Assembly: GCA_033980235.1 (NCBI GenBank) | Contig: CM067062.1 | Span: 9,451,027-9,515,026, forward strand | Length of the DNA: 64,000 bases | Direction: 5' to 3' | From: Diadema setosum | Taxonomy: Eukaryota; Echinodermata; Echinoidea; Diadematoida; Diadematidae | Shown here: in pieces, positions 24,901 to 34,737 of the stretch | Layout of the letters: every line of letters starts with the position of its first letter | Numbering within the stretch: the stretch's first letter is position 1 | The notes under the pieces: generated by a model | What the model saw: the letters and a program-made list of their open reading frames with translations, nothing else | Told to the model about the DNA's origin: nothing | Database searches by the model: none | Made by a program: the position numbers and the translations under genes

Positions 24901-26391
24901 CAGGGAGTACTGTAAAGCAAGAAATATTCACAGCGTGAAATTTTCGAGAATTTGGAGCCGACAGACTTTTTTGCATCATGAAATTTTTGCGAATTGCAAC
25001 TGGCATCCTTTGCTTTAGAGTGTAGACTTGTAAGAACTTTCACATGCATTTTAATTTTGCAAATCTCTGCTCTCGCAAAATTCACCAAATCAAAATACAT
25101 GCAAAAATTTCTGGTTTTACAGAACAGCAAATGTAGAAATGCATTTTCTCCTTTTCTCTCTCTCTAATAAAGAGCAAAAGCAATACAAAAATTAAAAGAA
25201 AAAACACAAACACATTCATTTAAGTGGAAATTTTGTTATCCAGGAGGTATGGTTTTGCAACGCTGTGTTTCTTACATGTACTTATATGCTAGTATTTGCT
25301 TTGATGCTTGTTATTTTAATACGTTATGTCTGTGTCTGTCCCATTTCCAGATTTGTGGACTGTTCAGAAAGCATCTACGCTACGGTCACTGACATGGTGG
25401 AGCTATTCCCAGATGTAAGTGATATCATAGCTTGTGGTGTGATGATGAATTTTGACTAGAACCAAACAAGAAAAGTGGTAGATTAGTCCCATTCTCTCTG
25501 GTTTCTACGTGATAAAACTTTGATATGATTGATTTACCTTATCTTAACCCATTGAGGACGGTTTGATTTTGCTACAACACACATTTCCCATAGACACCTG
25601 CCTGAGTATACTCGGGACTCGTACACAACAGGTTAAATTATGTGATGGAACAATAGCTACATCAATAGCAACTGATTCTTATGTAAGCCTACCTCAAGAT
25701 TGAGTTACGATGATAAGAAACTTCATATCTTGGTTTTAGTAAGACATTCGAACTTAACAAAAAATGAACACGATCTGCTCATTATAGAAACATTTTGATT
25801 CTTATTGAAAAGATGATATGTTAACCATCTTCAGAGTTATTGGATATTGATTTGAATCTTTTGGCGATATCACAAAATCTTTTCTCCATTCCATAGTTGT
25901 AAGATTAATTTGTAATTTTATGGAGTCTGTCTTTGTTTTCCTCTTTATGTACCAGTGTTCAGAAATCTGTCTCCTCGTACCTTACTAGTTGTAGATGTTA
26001 TCACCATTATTGTCAACATCAAATTTTATCACGGATTGTATATAGAGGAAACATAGTCATTCCTATTGGCATGTTTCTGAGCTGCATGCTGTGCTCAGAA
26101 ATCAGTACTTACTTTTCCTGCTTGCAATGTCGTGTTGCATTTTTACCACTGAAAGCAATGTCAAAGATTTATCATATACATCGTCACCATTCTCAGAAAC
26201 CCAAGTCAGAGGAAGTGAGAGTGCCCCTACGCCTGCTAGTCTCCAGCGCCAGCCGTTTGAAAGTGGAGTGCCAGAACGCCATCCCGGCTGACCCCTCGAT
26301 AGCTCCCGACCTCAAACATTTGACCACTCAGATCATCTCGTGTGCATACGACATTGCCAAGGCAGCGAAGCAGCTCGTAACAAGCTTCTAG
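12765..26391 (+). CDS. GIT: GIT-family ARF GTPase-activating protein, 3' half (six exons)
   Basis: Joined exons 12765-12917, 19168-19512, 20205-20293, 24241-24465, 25351-25414 and 26197-26391 give 1071 nt in one frame, 356 codons ending in TAG. All junctions are GT/AG and all phases agree. The first exon reads SSELCDGSVSLDEYLEMKQK, aligning with the GIT1/GIT2 coiled-coil start (SSDLSDGAVTLQEYLELKK as I recall it). The third contains a SEYDNAQ stretch like the conserved DSDYENTQ of GIT1. The end, CAYDIAKAAKQLVTSF, matches the GIT C-terminal FAT-homology domain. In known family members the coiled coil dimerises the protein and the C-terminal four-helix bundle binds paxillin, placing GIT-PIX complexes at focal adhesions and recycling endosomes. 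The ArfGAP, ankyrin and Spa2-homology (PIX-binding) parts are not visible here and must lie 5' or in unrecognised short exons. GIT1 versus GIT2 cannot be decided; an invertebrate probably has one copy. Confidence 0.93.
12955..13030. mobile_element. Partial MITE with GGGCCCTGTTTCATAAAG end
   Basis: It starts 38 bp after GIT exon A with GGGCCCTGTTTCATAAAG, the terminus style of the palindromic MITEs at 43679 and 53434. A related GTAACTTTGTAACTGCGTAA block appears near 13265, suggesting a diverged other end. Confidence 0.5.
14000..14075 (+). mobile_element. Short TTAA MITE family C, copy 3 (internal deletion)
   Basis: TTAA on both sides, CCCGTTGAAGACCAGTCCCG at the left and CTCGTCCTAAATGGG at the right; about 20 bp of the GTTGTAGCAAAATCAG part is missing. 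Confidence 0.8.
14134..14531. mobile_element. Fold-back MITE family B, copy 2
   Basis: TTAA at 14134-14137 and 14528-14531, ends AGGGCTGGTATAGTGTTGG and ACCGCCCT. It is the same size and internal sequence as the copy at 5151-5557, diverged, lacking the central GGGTCCCACC palindrome. Confidence 0.8.
14689..14722. repeat. 11-bp tandem repeat, 3 units
   Basis: ATGCCAGTGGG is repeated three times exactly. Confidence 0.9.
14891..14911. repeat. (TG)n microsatellite
   Basis: About ten TG units. Confidence 0.9.
14948..15118. mobile_element. Palindromic MITE, GGGGGGCATTTCATGAAGG type
   Basis: Arms of about 65 bp (GGCATTTCATGAAGGAACTT, GTCGGATAAAATATCTGACA on the left) pair nearly perfectly with the right arm ending AAGTTCCTTCATGAAACGCC. 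The loop contains GATTGGCTGA, an inverted CCAAT core shared with other MITEs in the window. Confidence 0.85.
15890..15972. repeat. (TTTA)n then (TCTA)n microsatellite
   Basis: About nine TTTA units followed by about eleven TCTA units. Confidence 0.95.
16354..16436 (+). mobile_element. Short TTAA MITE family C, copy 4 (right TIR lost)
   Basis: Left TTAA and CCCTTTGAGGACGAGCC, internal ATACTCGGGCCAGTGTC and GTTGTAGCAAAATCAGCC, then AGG directly followed by TTAA. The right terminal repeat is deleted although the TTAA remains. Confidence 0.8.
17942..18040 (+). mobile_element. Short TTAA MITE family C, copy 5
   Basis: TTAA, CCTGTTGAGGACGAGTCCCG, GTATACTCGGGCAAGTG, GCCCGTCCTCAATGGG, TTAA. A 7-8 bp insertion (ACAGGTAG region) lies in the GTTGTAG part. 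Confidence 0.85.
19168..19512 (+). CDS. GIT: GIT exon B: end of coiled coil and proline/lysine-rich linker
   Basis: 115 codons, phase 0 at both ends, acceptor CATCAG and donor GTAAGC. VDKLKEENAKLLALQ completes the leucine-zipper helix. It is followed by a basic, proline-rich, low-complexity linker with several SxRPKS-like stretches. The linker is poorly conserved in the family, so only the first 15 or so residues are diagnostic. It is markedly GC-richer than the surrounding intron. Confidence 0.92.
20205..20293 (+). CDS. GIT: GIT exon C: short acidic exon with SEYDNAQ motif
   Basis: 89 nt, enters in phase 0 and ends in phase 2 (AG), donor GTGAGC. It encodes ASVAEENSDRPVSEAGSEYD then NAQPQPEDE. 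The SEYDNAQ core corresponds to the conserved tyrosine region before the C-terminal domain of vertebrate GIT proteins. A TTAA-flanked fold-back transposon begins only 26 bp after the exon end. Confidence 0.88.
20521..23347. mobile_element. Non-autonomous TIR element, pogo/Tigger-like
   Basis: Terminal inverted repeats CAGTCAAACTCGGATACCTC and GAGGTATCCGAGTTTGACTG are flanked by TA duplications (20519-20520, 23348-23349). CAG-starting termini with a TA duplication fit the Tc1/mariner superfamily, pogo/Tigger type. Subterminal TCGA-rich motifs are repeated. No transposase reading frame is recognisable; the interior is mostly a 71-bp tandem array. Confidence 0.8.
21590..23045. repeat. About twenty tandem 71-bp repeats
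   Basis: A unit approximating GCAAACATCCGACATTTATT, then TTAGCATCTTACGGAGCCGA and ATGTTACTGTTATTCATTTC, recurs roughly every 71 bp with heavy divergence. Example phases are near 22322, 22393, 22464 and 22535. The period is not a multiple of three and all frames are broken, so it is not protein coding. It lies wholly inside the TIR element 20521-23347. Confidence 0.8.
24241..24465 (+). CDS. GIT: GIT exon D: Pro/Ser linker into C-terminal helical domain
   Basis: 225 nt, acceptor TCTCTTCCAG and donor AG|GTTGGT. It is entered and left in phase 2 (AG+T = Ser at the start, AG+A = Arg at the end). A Pro/Ser/Thr-rich linker leads into TTEKITRKIQTLLAVAQEGK, matching the first helix of the GIT C-terminal domain (EQVTKNIQELLRAAQEFK in GIT1). 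Confidence 0.92.
   Translation, partial: FPNAGVPRGAPPLYQPHIPTGKHLTPAHRRIPRARGWGWSRGEETNPGGSRRDDGEDNQEDSDLTGCSPGRQSR
24525..24676. mobile_element. Short TIR MITE with TA duplication
   Basis: TA, CAGTCAAACCCATCTATAGC ... CCACTATAGACAGGTTTGAC TG, TA. Terminal CAGTCAAAC matches the start of the 20521 element, so a related transposase may have moved both. Confidence 0.75.
24910..25122. mobile_element. MITE with CTGTAAARC...GGTTTTACAG ends
   Basis: CTGTAAAGCAAGAAATATTC at the left pairs with AAATTTCTGGTTTTACAG at the right; inner GCGTGAAATTTTCG and GCAAAAATTT motifs repeat. Relatives appear at 31031-31208 and, as a right half, near 4010-4092. Confidence 0.6.
25351..25414 (+). CDS. GIT: GIT exon E: second helix of C-terminal domain
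   Basis: 64 nt, acceptor CCATTTCCAG and donor GTAAGT. It encodes FVDCSESIYATVTDMVELFP plus D, the equivalent of FVPCSEKIHLAVTEMASLFP in GIT1. It ends in phase 0. Confidence 0.93.
25544..25636 (-). mobile_element. Short TTAA MITE family C, copy 6
   Basis: Reverse orientation, TTAA on both sides, CCCATTGAGGACGGTTTGAT at the left and GAGTATACTCGGGACTCG then CACAACAGG at the right. Confidence 0.85.
26197..26391 (+). CDS. GIT: GIT exon F: last two helices, stop codon
   Basis: 64 codons plus stop, acceptor CATTCTCAG. It encodes KPKSEEVRVPLRLLVSSASR, then LKVECQN and CAYDIAKAAKQLV, the conserved end of the FAT-homology domain. It stops after TSF with two consecutive TAG codons, so it lacks the extra charged tail of vertebrate GIT1. 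Confidence 0.94.
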   Translation, partial: KPKSEEVRVPLRLLVSSASRLKVECQNAIPADPSIAPDLKHLTTQIISCAYDIAKAAKQLVTSF

Positions 26392-27520
26392 TAGAGTTTT
26401 TTTTTTTGAGTCCTCACATCTATTGAGAACACCCCAGTTTTCCCTTTTTTATTTCTTTTGATGGTTTGAACATGGTCTAGCAGGTCTATAGACCACCCTT
26501 TGTATAAAACCAGGCACAGACTTTACTCTCAATTCACCCCTTGATGAGATGTGTATGTGCTTGTGTGTATGTATGCGTGAATGTGTGTGCATGCGCGTCT
26601 GAACAATCCAGTAGCAGATATTCCTAGCCATGACAGTCTACTTTTCATGTTTATGAATCATCCTCTGAAACTCTGTGTATGCCTCAAATTCAATCACATC
26701 GAAATAAAATGGATGCATGTACATTATTTGAGTATTAATATTGTTCTCATTGGCTATGTGTTTTTCTTTACACTGTTTAATAGTTTGATTATACATTTTA
26801 CAGTGTACTTGAGATTTTACCAGAACAGCATTAAGCAGATACATGGGATTGTGTCACTGTTATCATTGTGATAAGAGAAACTAGCTATTGGACCCGAGAT
26901 GAATTTATAGATATAATGTTAAATGTCCTAGTGAAATGTCTTTGAGAGATATGTGCACATTGCATTCCTTTTGCAATGCACTCAGCCAGATGTAAAGGAC
27001 TTCCAAGAACATCGAGCACCATCGAATCCAATCTGCAATGGGCTGGCATCCCATTTTGCACAAAGCTTGCGTAAGAACAGTCCGACGTGGCTTTGACTGT
27101 ATCACATGTTGTACATATCCTGATGTTCAAAGTCCAGTGCACTTTTAATATCCATAAATCAAAGATAGTGAGTGTCTGGTTTTACTCCATTTTGGCACAA
27201 GAGACAGTTTTCCTATTATCAGTATTTAAATTTTAACAAATGGGGAATTTCATCCCATAACCCTTTTGGGATGGAAGGCTTGTACAGAATGTTACCATGT
27301 AAAGAGCATTCATCAATTTGCTTGGAAATGCGCCATACAGAATACTATTAATTATTGTTGTTACTTGTACTCTGGATAAAAGTCCATTTTTTCTTCCTCT
27401 TTTGTCTTTACACATTGCTTCAAAAGATCCATGTGTGGTATATTTATACTGATAAGGGATGACTGTATGAACGATAACTCTGTATTTACATAGAATTATG
27501 TATTTCACATGGTAATAAAA
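26392..27520 (+). other. GIT: Probable GIT 3' UTR with candidate poly(A) signals
   Basis: No coding signal follows the TAG. AATAAA hexamers on the + strand occur at 26703-26708 and 27514-27519, either of which could end the transcript. The region contains T-rich stretches and short TG/CA tracts. The true end cannot be set without transcript data. Confidence 0.4.
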
Positions 27521-28063
27521 AATCAAAGTGAATGTCAATGTTTCTTGCAGTATATATGCACCTATGAGCACAATGAAAGTGACCGTCTGTGGGGGTATAG
27601 TGTAGAGCTCTTTCAGAAGATGTTATCTGGAAAGGGTTAAGAAGGCAACCACAATGTATAGTGTACAATTTTTCTCAGTGGGGGTATTGTATGTGTGTTC
27701 ATACTGCCGATCCTTTTAGAGACTAGTCTCTCAGTCTGCCATAGATTTGTAGTCTTCAGATAAATACAGAGGGGTGGTCCTTACCAGTACCTCAAAGCAA
27801 GTATTTCTAGGTCATGTCTTCCGTCAAAAGTATGTAGACTACCGTACTCCTTTATTGTCAGTATTTGGTTGTTCTCAAGTTGACTTTTTATTGTGATAGG
27901 GCTGTGTCAAGCGCATATTGACCCCTATTTTAAAAGACAAGTGTGTCAGTTTTGTTGGTTGGGTGTGATTATGAAGGGCTTACTTGTGGATTGTGAGTGG
28001 ATAGGATGTAGAAGTGTGAACTATCAACAGAGTGATGACTGAAAATGAAAAATGAAAAATGTG

Positions 28064-28223
28064 ATTGCAACTGATTGACAAATTGCCCCACATCGACGTA
28101 AATAAGCACTGAATTGATCAGTGTTTTAGTAATAGCCATGATAAATCATGGCTATTACTAAAACACTGATCAATTCAGTGCTTATTTACGTCGATGTGGG
28201 GCAATTTGTCAATCAGTTGCAAT
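28064..28223. repeat. Perfect palindrome, 79-bp arms, 2-bp spacer
   Basis: Positions 28064-28142 and 28145-28223 are exact reverse complements over all 79 bases, with AA between them. The left arm starts ATTGCAACTGATTGACAAAT, and the centre is CCATGATAAATCATGG. There is no obvious TIR motif or target duplication. It lies about 1.8 kb downstream of the GIT stop codon. Confidence 0.97.
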
Positions 28224-29818
28224 GAAAACATCTCGACGGAAGAATTTCATGAATTTGAAAAATGTGATGTAATTGTCCTTGTGTGAATACGAGTAGGTGA
28301 AGTTTGAAAGGCCAAAAGTGACTCTGAACATTTATGGGTGCAGTAATCACTATTTGATTTGGCATTATGGAGATGTCATTTCAGCAATTTCCTATACAGT
28401 GTTTTCTTTGTATATTACATTGATCGCCACTTGTCTGCCAAGACAAAATTTTCGCCCAACCGTATTCATGCCACCATCTCTAAAGTTGACGGAAGTTGAT
28501 TTGCAGGCTTTCACCATATACGTGTGTAGCCGAGCAAGCCAAATTTGTTATGTTGTTTCTTGGAGTGTTAATGGTCCAGAGTGGTATAGTTCTAGGCCAC
28601 AGTGTCCCTGTGTGAAATACCTTACCACTTCAGTGACTATCTTTTTTTTTTTTACCTAAAAGGTACTAAATGTCAGCTCCCGGGGCAGAAGCTACTTGTG
28701 TTATGAATGACTGGCGTAGTGACAGGATTTGAATGAAAATTATGCATGATTTGCACAAATGTACAGCCATAATTTTACAGAAAATTATTTGAAGTGATGG
28801 GTACTTCTAGCTACCGGAAAATACACATCTATCAGCATATCCTGGCATTTCAAGGAGTACTGCGGCATTGCTCTTGTACATATAGCAAGACAAAGAGAGA
28901 CAGAAGAACAAGGTAGATCTTTTTAAGTGTGAACCATGGAAGACATTGAGTGTGGGTGCCATCTCAAGGTAGCTAAGAATTATAGGAGCAGCATAACTCA
29001 ATAAATGTGTTTAGGTCTGCATCATGCAGTATGCATTGCACACTGCTGTGTCTTCATGGAAGTATTCGTAACTCGAGAAAAAATGGTATAATTTGGATTG
29101 AGCTGTGTTTATTGTATGTAATGTGTACATAAGATATTCTTTTTGCATCTTGTAAATACTTTTATATGATACTGCTCTCTTTTGCATATTTATTATTGGT
29201 TTGTCATGCATACTTTGCCTTAGCTGTACAGCCAGAAAAGAAAACAGTTATAATAATAACAAAAGGAAAAGTTGAAGATTTTAAAGCATTGCAAATGGAA
29301 TTGTAGTGTGAAAATGCATGGTTATTTCTTTGGATATAGGAAAAGAATACAATGTATTACATGGCTTTGAAGTATGTGGGAAAATGTGATTTTACGAAAC
29401 ATGGCTGTTCGTGGTATTTGATACATGCATTAACAGCATTTCTAGTTTTACATTTGACAGTTACCAGTAGTTTGATGAATGCATACACTGTCATAAACTC
29501 TTCCCAAGAACTACATGTAGGAAAGGAAATAAATCTTGATATAAAAAGGAAAAAAAAATCTAGATCAGATGTAGTCATAATTTGTTGTATGAATACCTGT
29601 AATCATGGTGAAAATATATATTTATTCTAAATTTCTTACACTAGATAATACTTGTACATCATCCCTTGTTTTCATTTCCCCTCACCCTCTTCAATTTACC
29701 AGCAAAAAGAGGAAATGAGTAAGACAAAAAGAAAAGGCAAGTTGGAAAAGTGCTTAAGAATGTAAAACCCCATCCACTTGTATGGTAATGTTTCACCTAT
29801 CAGTATGGATGATGTTTG

Positions 29819-30152
29819 TAATTCTGAAGGTTCATTAATCAGAATATTTGTGGCATTATTCCTAAGGTTTGTAAGTAAAATCACTCCAAAGGTTCATTAT
29901 TTTGAAGGTTTGTTTATTCAAATATGAGAGAACATAAATTTTGTTAATCCAAAAACAAAATAAAAGGGTTTATAATTTTGAAGCTTGTTTAGTCCAAAAA
30001 TGAAATACAGTTTAATCCAAAAATAACAAAAAGGTGTGTACTACTGAGCCGTTAGAATTACATACATGTACCTTATTTTCATTTTCAGATCAATGAACCT
30101 TCGGAATAACCAATATCCAGAATAACAAACCTTCAGAAAAGCAAACTGTAAC
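29819..30152. mobile_element. Degenerate TTCGTTATTCCGAAGG-type element, copy 1
   Basis: Runs of diverged units such as GAAGGTTCATTAATCAGAAT and AAAGGTTCATTATTTTGAAG on the left and complementary CTTCGGAATAACCAATATCC on the right; same family as 39973-40244. Confidence 0.7.
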
Positions 30153-31030
30153 AATCGGTATAGCCATATTTACTAGATTGAAGTGTTGTGCTTGCACTAT
30201 TAAATCCCTCAACTTCTGACAAACAAATGGCAGAAAAAAAGTGTGGCATACATTTTCTTGTTTAGATAAATCTGATTTGGCTTTACAGCTTACATGATGA
30301 AAAATCTCTTACATAGATCTTAACCCCTACCCCTTCCCTTTCCAGATAAAAGGGGCATGCATTGATATCAAAGAAACAGAAACCAAGAAGAAAGTCAAAC
30401 AAGACAGAAAAATAGAGTAAATTTGTTATCAGTATTCACTGCATATACACAAAATTTGATATGATTTACAGCTTTCTTGGGGGATAAATATGAAGGATGA
30501 AAGCAATAGTTGTGTACCGTGGTTTATGCCACGCAAACCTACAGTATACGTACAATGTACTGAAATCTTGTCCGACTTGGAAAAAAAAACTTGCACTTTA
30601 CTGTTACATATAATCAGTTCACAATAACAACAGTACTGGGCTTTAAAACAACAACACAAAATATACATTGTATGCAGGTATACTGGATTATCAGTTAATT
30701 TCAAAGATAATTATACCACATCTCAGAGGGAGGGGGAGATATTTTATCAATGATTTTAATGAAATTTACACAATCATAATAATGGTCAAAAACATACATA
30801 ATTCAATCTTAAATGACATTTTGAAGAACACGTGTTTAAACCAGTCTTAAACTCATTAACTGTAGCTGCTTCCCGTACATATGATGAGCAATGCTTTCTG
30901 ATCTTCCGGAGTAAAATTAATGTTATGGAAAACCTTGTGGACATACGGCACACCAACCACCTTAACCACATTAGTGTTGAGTGCAACTCAGTTTGGTACC
31001 ATACACAAATTACGTACCACGTACTGTAGA

Positions 31031-31208
31031 AGTACTGTAAAATTTTTTGCCCTCGGCCGCATGTTTCTAATTCCGCAGAATCAAGACATCAACTACTGAA
31101 ACATATGGCTAGCAAAAATATTTGCGTGCTTTTATTTTCGCGCTAGTTTCTGGTTATGCAAAATGTGCGAAAATTTCAACACCGGGAAAATTTCAACTTT
31201 TACAGTAA
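31031..31208. mobile_element. MITE with TACTGTAAAA...TTTTACAGTA ends
   Basis: TACTGTAAAATTTTTTGCCC at the left, GGGAAAATTTCAACTTTTAC AGTA at the right. Interior GCAAAAATATTTGCGTG and GTGCGAAAATTTC fragments resemble those at 24910-25122. Confidence 0.6.
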
Positions 31209-31977
31209 CGTAACCATTCTTCTGCATTTTTTTCCTATACGTGCAGATAATTTGCATGGCTTGTAGGAAGCAAACACTGCCTCTATGTGTCAACATGGTG
31301 ACAAGAATCCACTGTATTCCTGTGCTGGAGCTAAACACAACATGCATATTAATGAAACACTTTCTCTCACTGCACTGCTACACGTAAGTGAGCAATGAGT
31401 GCAAGTCATATGGCCCTACGGCACTAAAAAGGGGAAGATGTGATTAGATTGTAATTGTAATTCCCAGATACAAAATGTTGGTCCTTCTAGGTCAAATCCA
31501 TTTCTACATTTGGATACCAAGTTACCTTTGATTCTTTTCTCTCTGTTTTTTTTTTTTTTTTTTAATCCAAATTGCATTGCAATCAACTGCAACTCAAAGT
31601 TTTCTGAACCGGGGCTATGGTCATCTTATAAGTTGAGTAAAATGTGTCAAATCAAATGCATTTGCAACATAGCTGACACAACATGCACTTGGATAAATTG
31701 TGCTTTGATATCCTTGTAAGATGCCCACTCTCTTTGTTTAATGAAATTTTCCTTATCTCTTCTGTTTTATGCTTACCCTGAGGCAATACTGTATACAGTA
31801 CATTACTGTAATACTGACTGAACCCCTCTGTATTATACCACAGATTAATAAAAAAAAAATATTGATAAGAAAACATAAGCAAGACTTGATTTACATACAT
31901 GTATTCGTATTTTGATATTTGTCATCTTGTATATTTCAAGTTTTGTTCACAATTGTTATACACGTGCGTAACACGCA

Positions 31978-32010
31978 GGACACACACCCCACATCATACA
32001 CCTGCACACA

Positions 32011-32063
<53 letters not shown>
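31978..32063. repeat. (CA)n microsatellite
   Basis: About 40 CA units, interrupted near its left end. Confidence 0.95.
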
Positions 32064-32065
<2 letters not shown>

Positions 32066-34453
32066 TCTCTTTCTTTCATTCTTTATTCAAATTTTGTAAA
32101 ATGATATCAAAGTCATTCACAAAGAAACAAATGCACACAAAAATCCAATCCAAAGGAAATAACTATGTAGTCAGGTTGGAACTTGTTCCAAGGTTTAATA
32201 AAAATTAGCTGGATTCTTTCTTTTTCATGTTTGAGAGGATTGCTTCAAGATGAAGTGGCCAGAAGATGAATTGGCATTTCTCGTTCAGCAGGTAATCACA
32301 AGTATGGCTCAGTCTGTAGTTTCAGGACTGAGTAATGAACAGTCTTTTGATTACCAGATGGTGAAGGACACTATCCTCCAGTAATACGAGTTGATCCCAG
32401 AGGCATATCAAAGATTTCACAATTTGAGGAGAAATCAATGGGTAACTAATATCAAGTTTGCTTGTAGGGAGGCGATTGGTTTTGTTCGTTTTGTTTCTTG
32501 AAGGTTGATCAAACATATAGAGCCTTGAGAGAGGTCATGCCCATAGGGGAATGTAAAAGATGTATGCCAGAGGAAATTTTGACACATGTTAATGATCATG
32601 CCATTTCAGATGTGAAGGCTGCTACCATGCTTTCCTCCCCTATGGAATCAAAAACTTTTTTTTTGTATTTTTCGTCAAAGATGAATTATTTCATGTTCTT
32701 GACTTCATGATTACACATTTCATTAGAATTACATGTATGAAAGCATTCACACACTTGGTTCTATTTGAAAATGCTCTAGTCCAAACTCGAAACTATAATT
32801 CTAAAAAAATATGATGAATTTTTGTTTCCTCTTAGCAAAATAGACAAAGGTTATCATTTGCAAAACCAAACTTTAATAGCTGTCCCCTAGTATATATCAC
32901 GCCATGTAACAACATGAACAGAAATTTAATGTGTTTTGTAAGTGAGCTTCTTGGTCTCTCATATATTTTGCTGATATCTTTATCAGTAAAATCAATATTG
33001 CTACTACCATCTTTCATTTGCAAACAAATTCTTGTAAATCTTTGACAAAAATGTTCATAAATTATCTGGCAATTAAATATCCTCAAAATTTGTCTGACCA
33101 GAAGTACTTAACTCTGTATCAATAGTTGAAATGTCAGTCGGCTAAAATTTGATGCAGCCTGTTGACTCTTCCCAACTTGTTGGCATGACAAAGAAATCGT
33201 TCATTTTAAGAAAACAATTGACTTTTTTCCCCATCATGTCAAGACTGTGAAATTGTGAATGTGGAAACTGATTGGACAAGACCGCACACATACACAGTTA
33301 TATACACCTATTTGGTTACGTATGTACCCAACCACTGCATACATTGTGCACATTAATGAGATAATTGCAAGCAGAATGGGCTGTTTTATAGTTTGGCTAA
33401 ATAGTACTGTACAAGTAAATATGGCAGATTTTGAAGTGATCATACTCCTGTGATTTTCACACATCAATGGATATTCATGACATAAACAACTCACAAAAAT
33501 GGTGTGGTGTATACAATAAAATAACTGAACCAGCAGCAATATTTGGAATGATTTGTTTTGGCAATACCAATTAGTCCTGCACACAATCTTGAGTCCTCTC
33601 CCTTTCCATTAAAAAAAAAAAGAAAAAAAAGTGGTCTCTTTGAAAATGAGGGTATTGATTCTGCTCTTTGTAAATATTGCTAGACTAAAAACAAAACAAA
33701 AATAAATATTTTAGCAACCTTGCTGGTTAGCAATCACATTTACAGAACTTGAAATCATCAGCAACTGGCAATGTGAAGAAAATCAAACATAGTAAAACAA
33801 CTCAGACTGCTTGATAGAAGCATACAGAAATAGAGGACAGAAGTAATACCACTAAAAAATGTTTGTATTTTTTTTTTCCATTTTTTAACCTCAAGGATAA
33901 TGTTCTATGCCACAGTTTTGGCTGTCTTTTTGTCTTTTTTTGAATGGTGCACTGATCTCACGATTAAGAGGAATTTGATAAGTGATCCCCTCATTTTTTT
34001 AGAGTCTAAATCCCCATCTTCAAAATTCAACATCCCTACACAATTATAACGAAAAATTGGAATCAGAATCAGAATACATTGCAAAGCTTGTAAGTCCCAT
34101 GGCAAGCCTTGTCCAGTAACAGTCTTCCACTAACCACTGTGATGTTGATCAGTCAATAATTGGTCTACAGACACTTTGTGGTGTAATTCACTGTGTGGAG
34201 GAATGGGATGCGCTTAAGGCACTCCTATCTCCCATGGACTGGTAGCTAGAAGTGCGAAATTTCCTCATATGCCATCATCCTGGCAAATATCTGGCAATGC
34301 TGGCAATACAAACTCACATCAACCTTGCATTTGTCATCCAACATCAAGGTACAAGATTTGGTCTGTGTTTTCCGACAGACATGCATTTCACAGCGCCTAC
34401 ATCTCTCCTGTGCGGTCACCTTATCGACTGGAACTGTCTCTCAACAGTAATTT

Positions 34454-34737
34454 TCATACACCCCACTCGGCAGTGTCTACGAAACAGTCAGCAGTGGGAG
34501 GTATCAGAGAAGGTGGAAGATCCGGCACATGCTGCAATTCCTCTGGTAGCGTGAATTGGAAGTTACTGAAGATTGCTGTGTTGTCATTCATGCTGCCTCC
34601 CTCTCCCGCTACGGCACCCATGCCTTCTTTGCTCCGCCTCTTTGCTCTCTTTGAAAGCCACTCTTCTACTGTGGGTTCTGGCTGGCTTGCTGCCAACTCT
34701 CTGACTGCTTTCTCAGCTTCTCGTTTTGCTTTGATTT
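34454..34737 (-). CDS. ZMAT5: ZMAT5 exon 4: helical region, C-terminal motif, stop
   Basis: 284 nt; acceptor ACAATGCAG. It encodes a charged helix (IKAKREAEKAVRELAASQ), then TVEEWLSKRAKRRSK and VPDLPPSLIPP, ending EWGV and TGA. The EEWLSKRAKR and LPPSL blocks are diagnostic of ZMAT5. The insert between them is longer than in human ZMAT5, which explains the slightly greater length. Confidence 0.94.

Larger units (their letters stand above)
26392..34453. other. Intergenic DNA between GIT and ZMAT5
   Basis: No supported exon. It holds the probable GIT 3' UTR, the perfect palindrome at 28064-28223, a degenerate TTCATTATTCCGAAGG-type element, a CTGTAAAA-type MITE and a (CA)n tract. Remaining stretches (for example 30200-31000, 32100-33900) are AT-rich with only short open frames. 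Confidence 0.6.
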
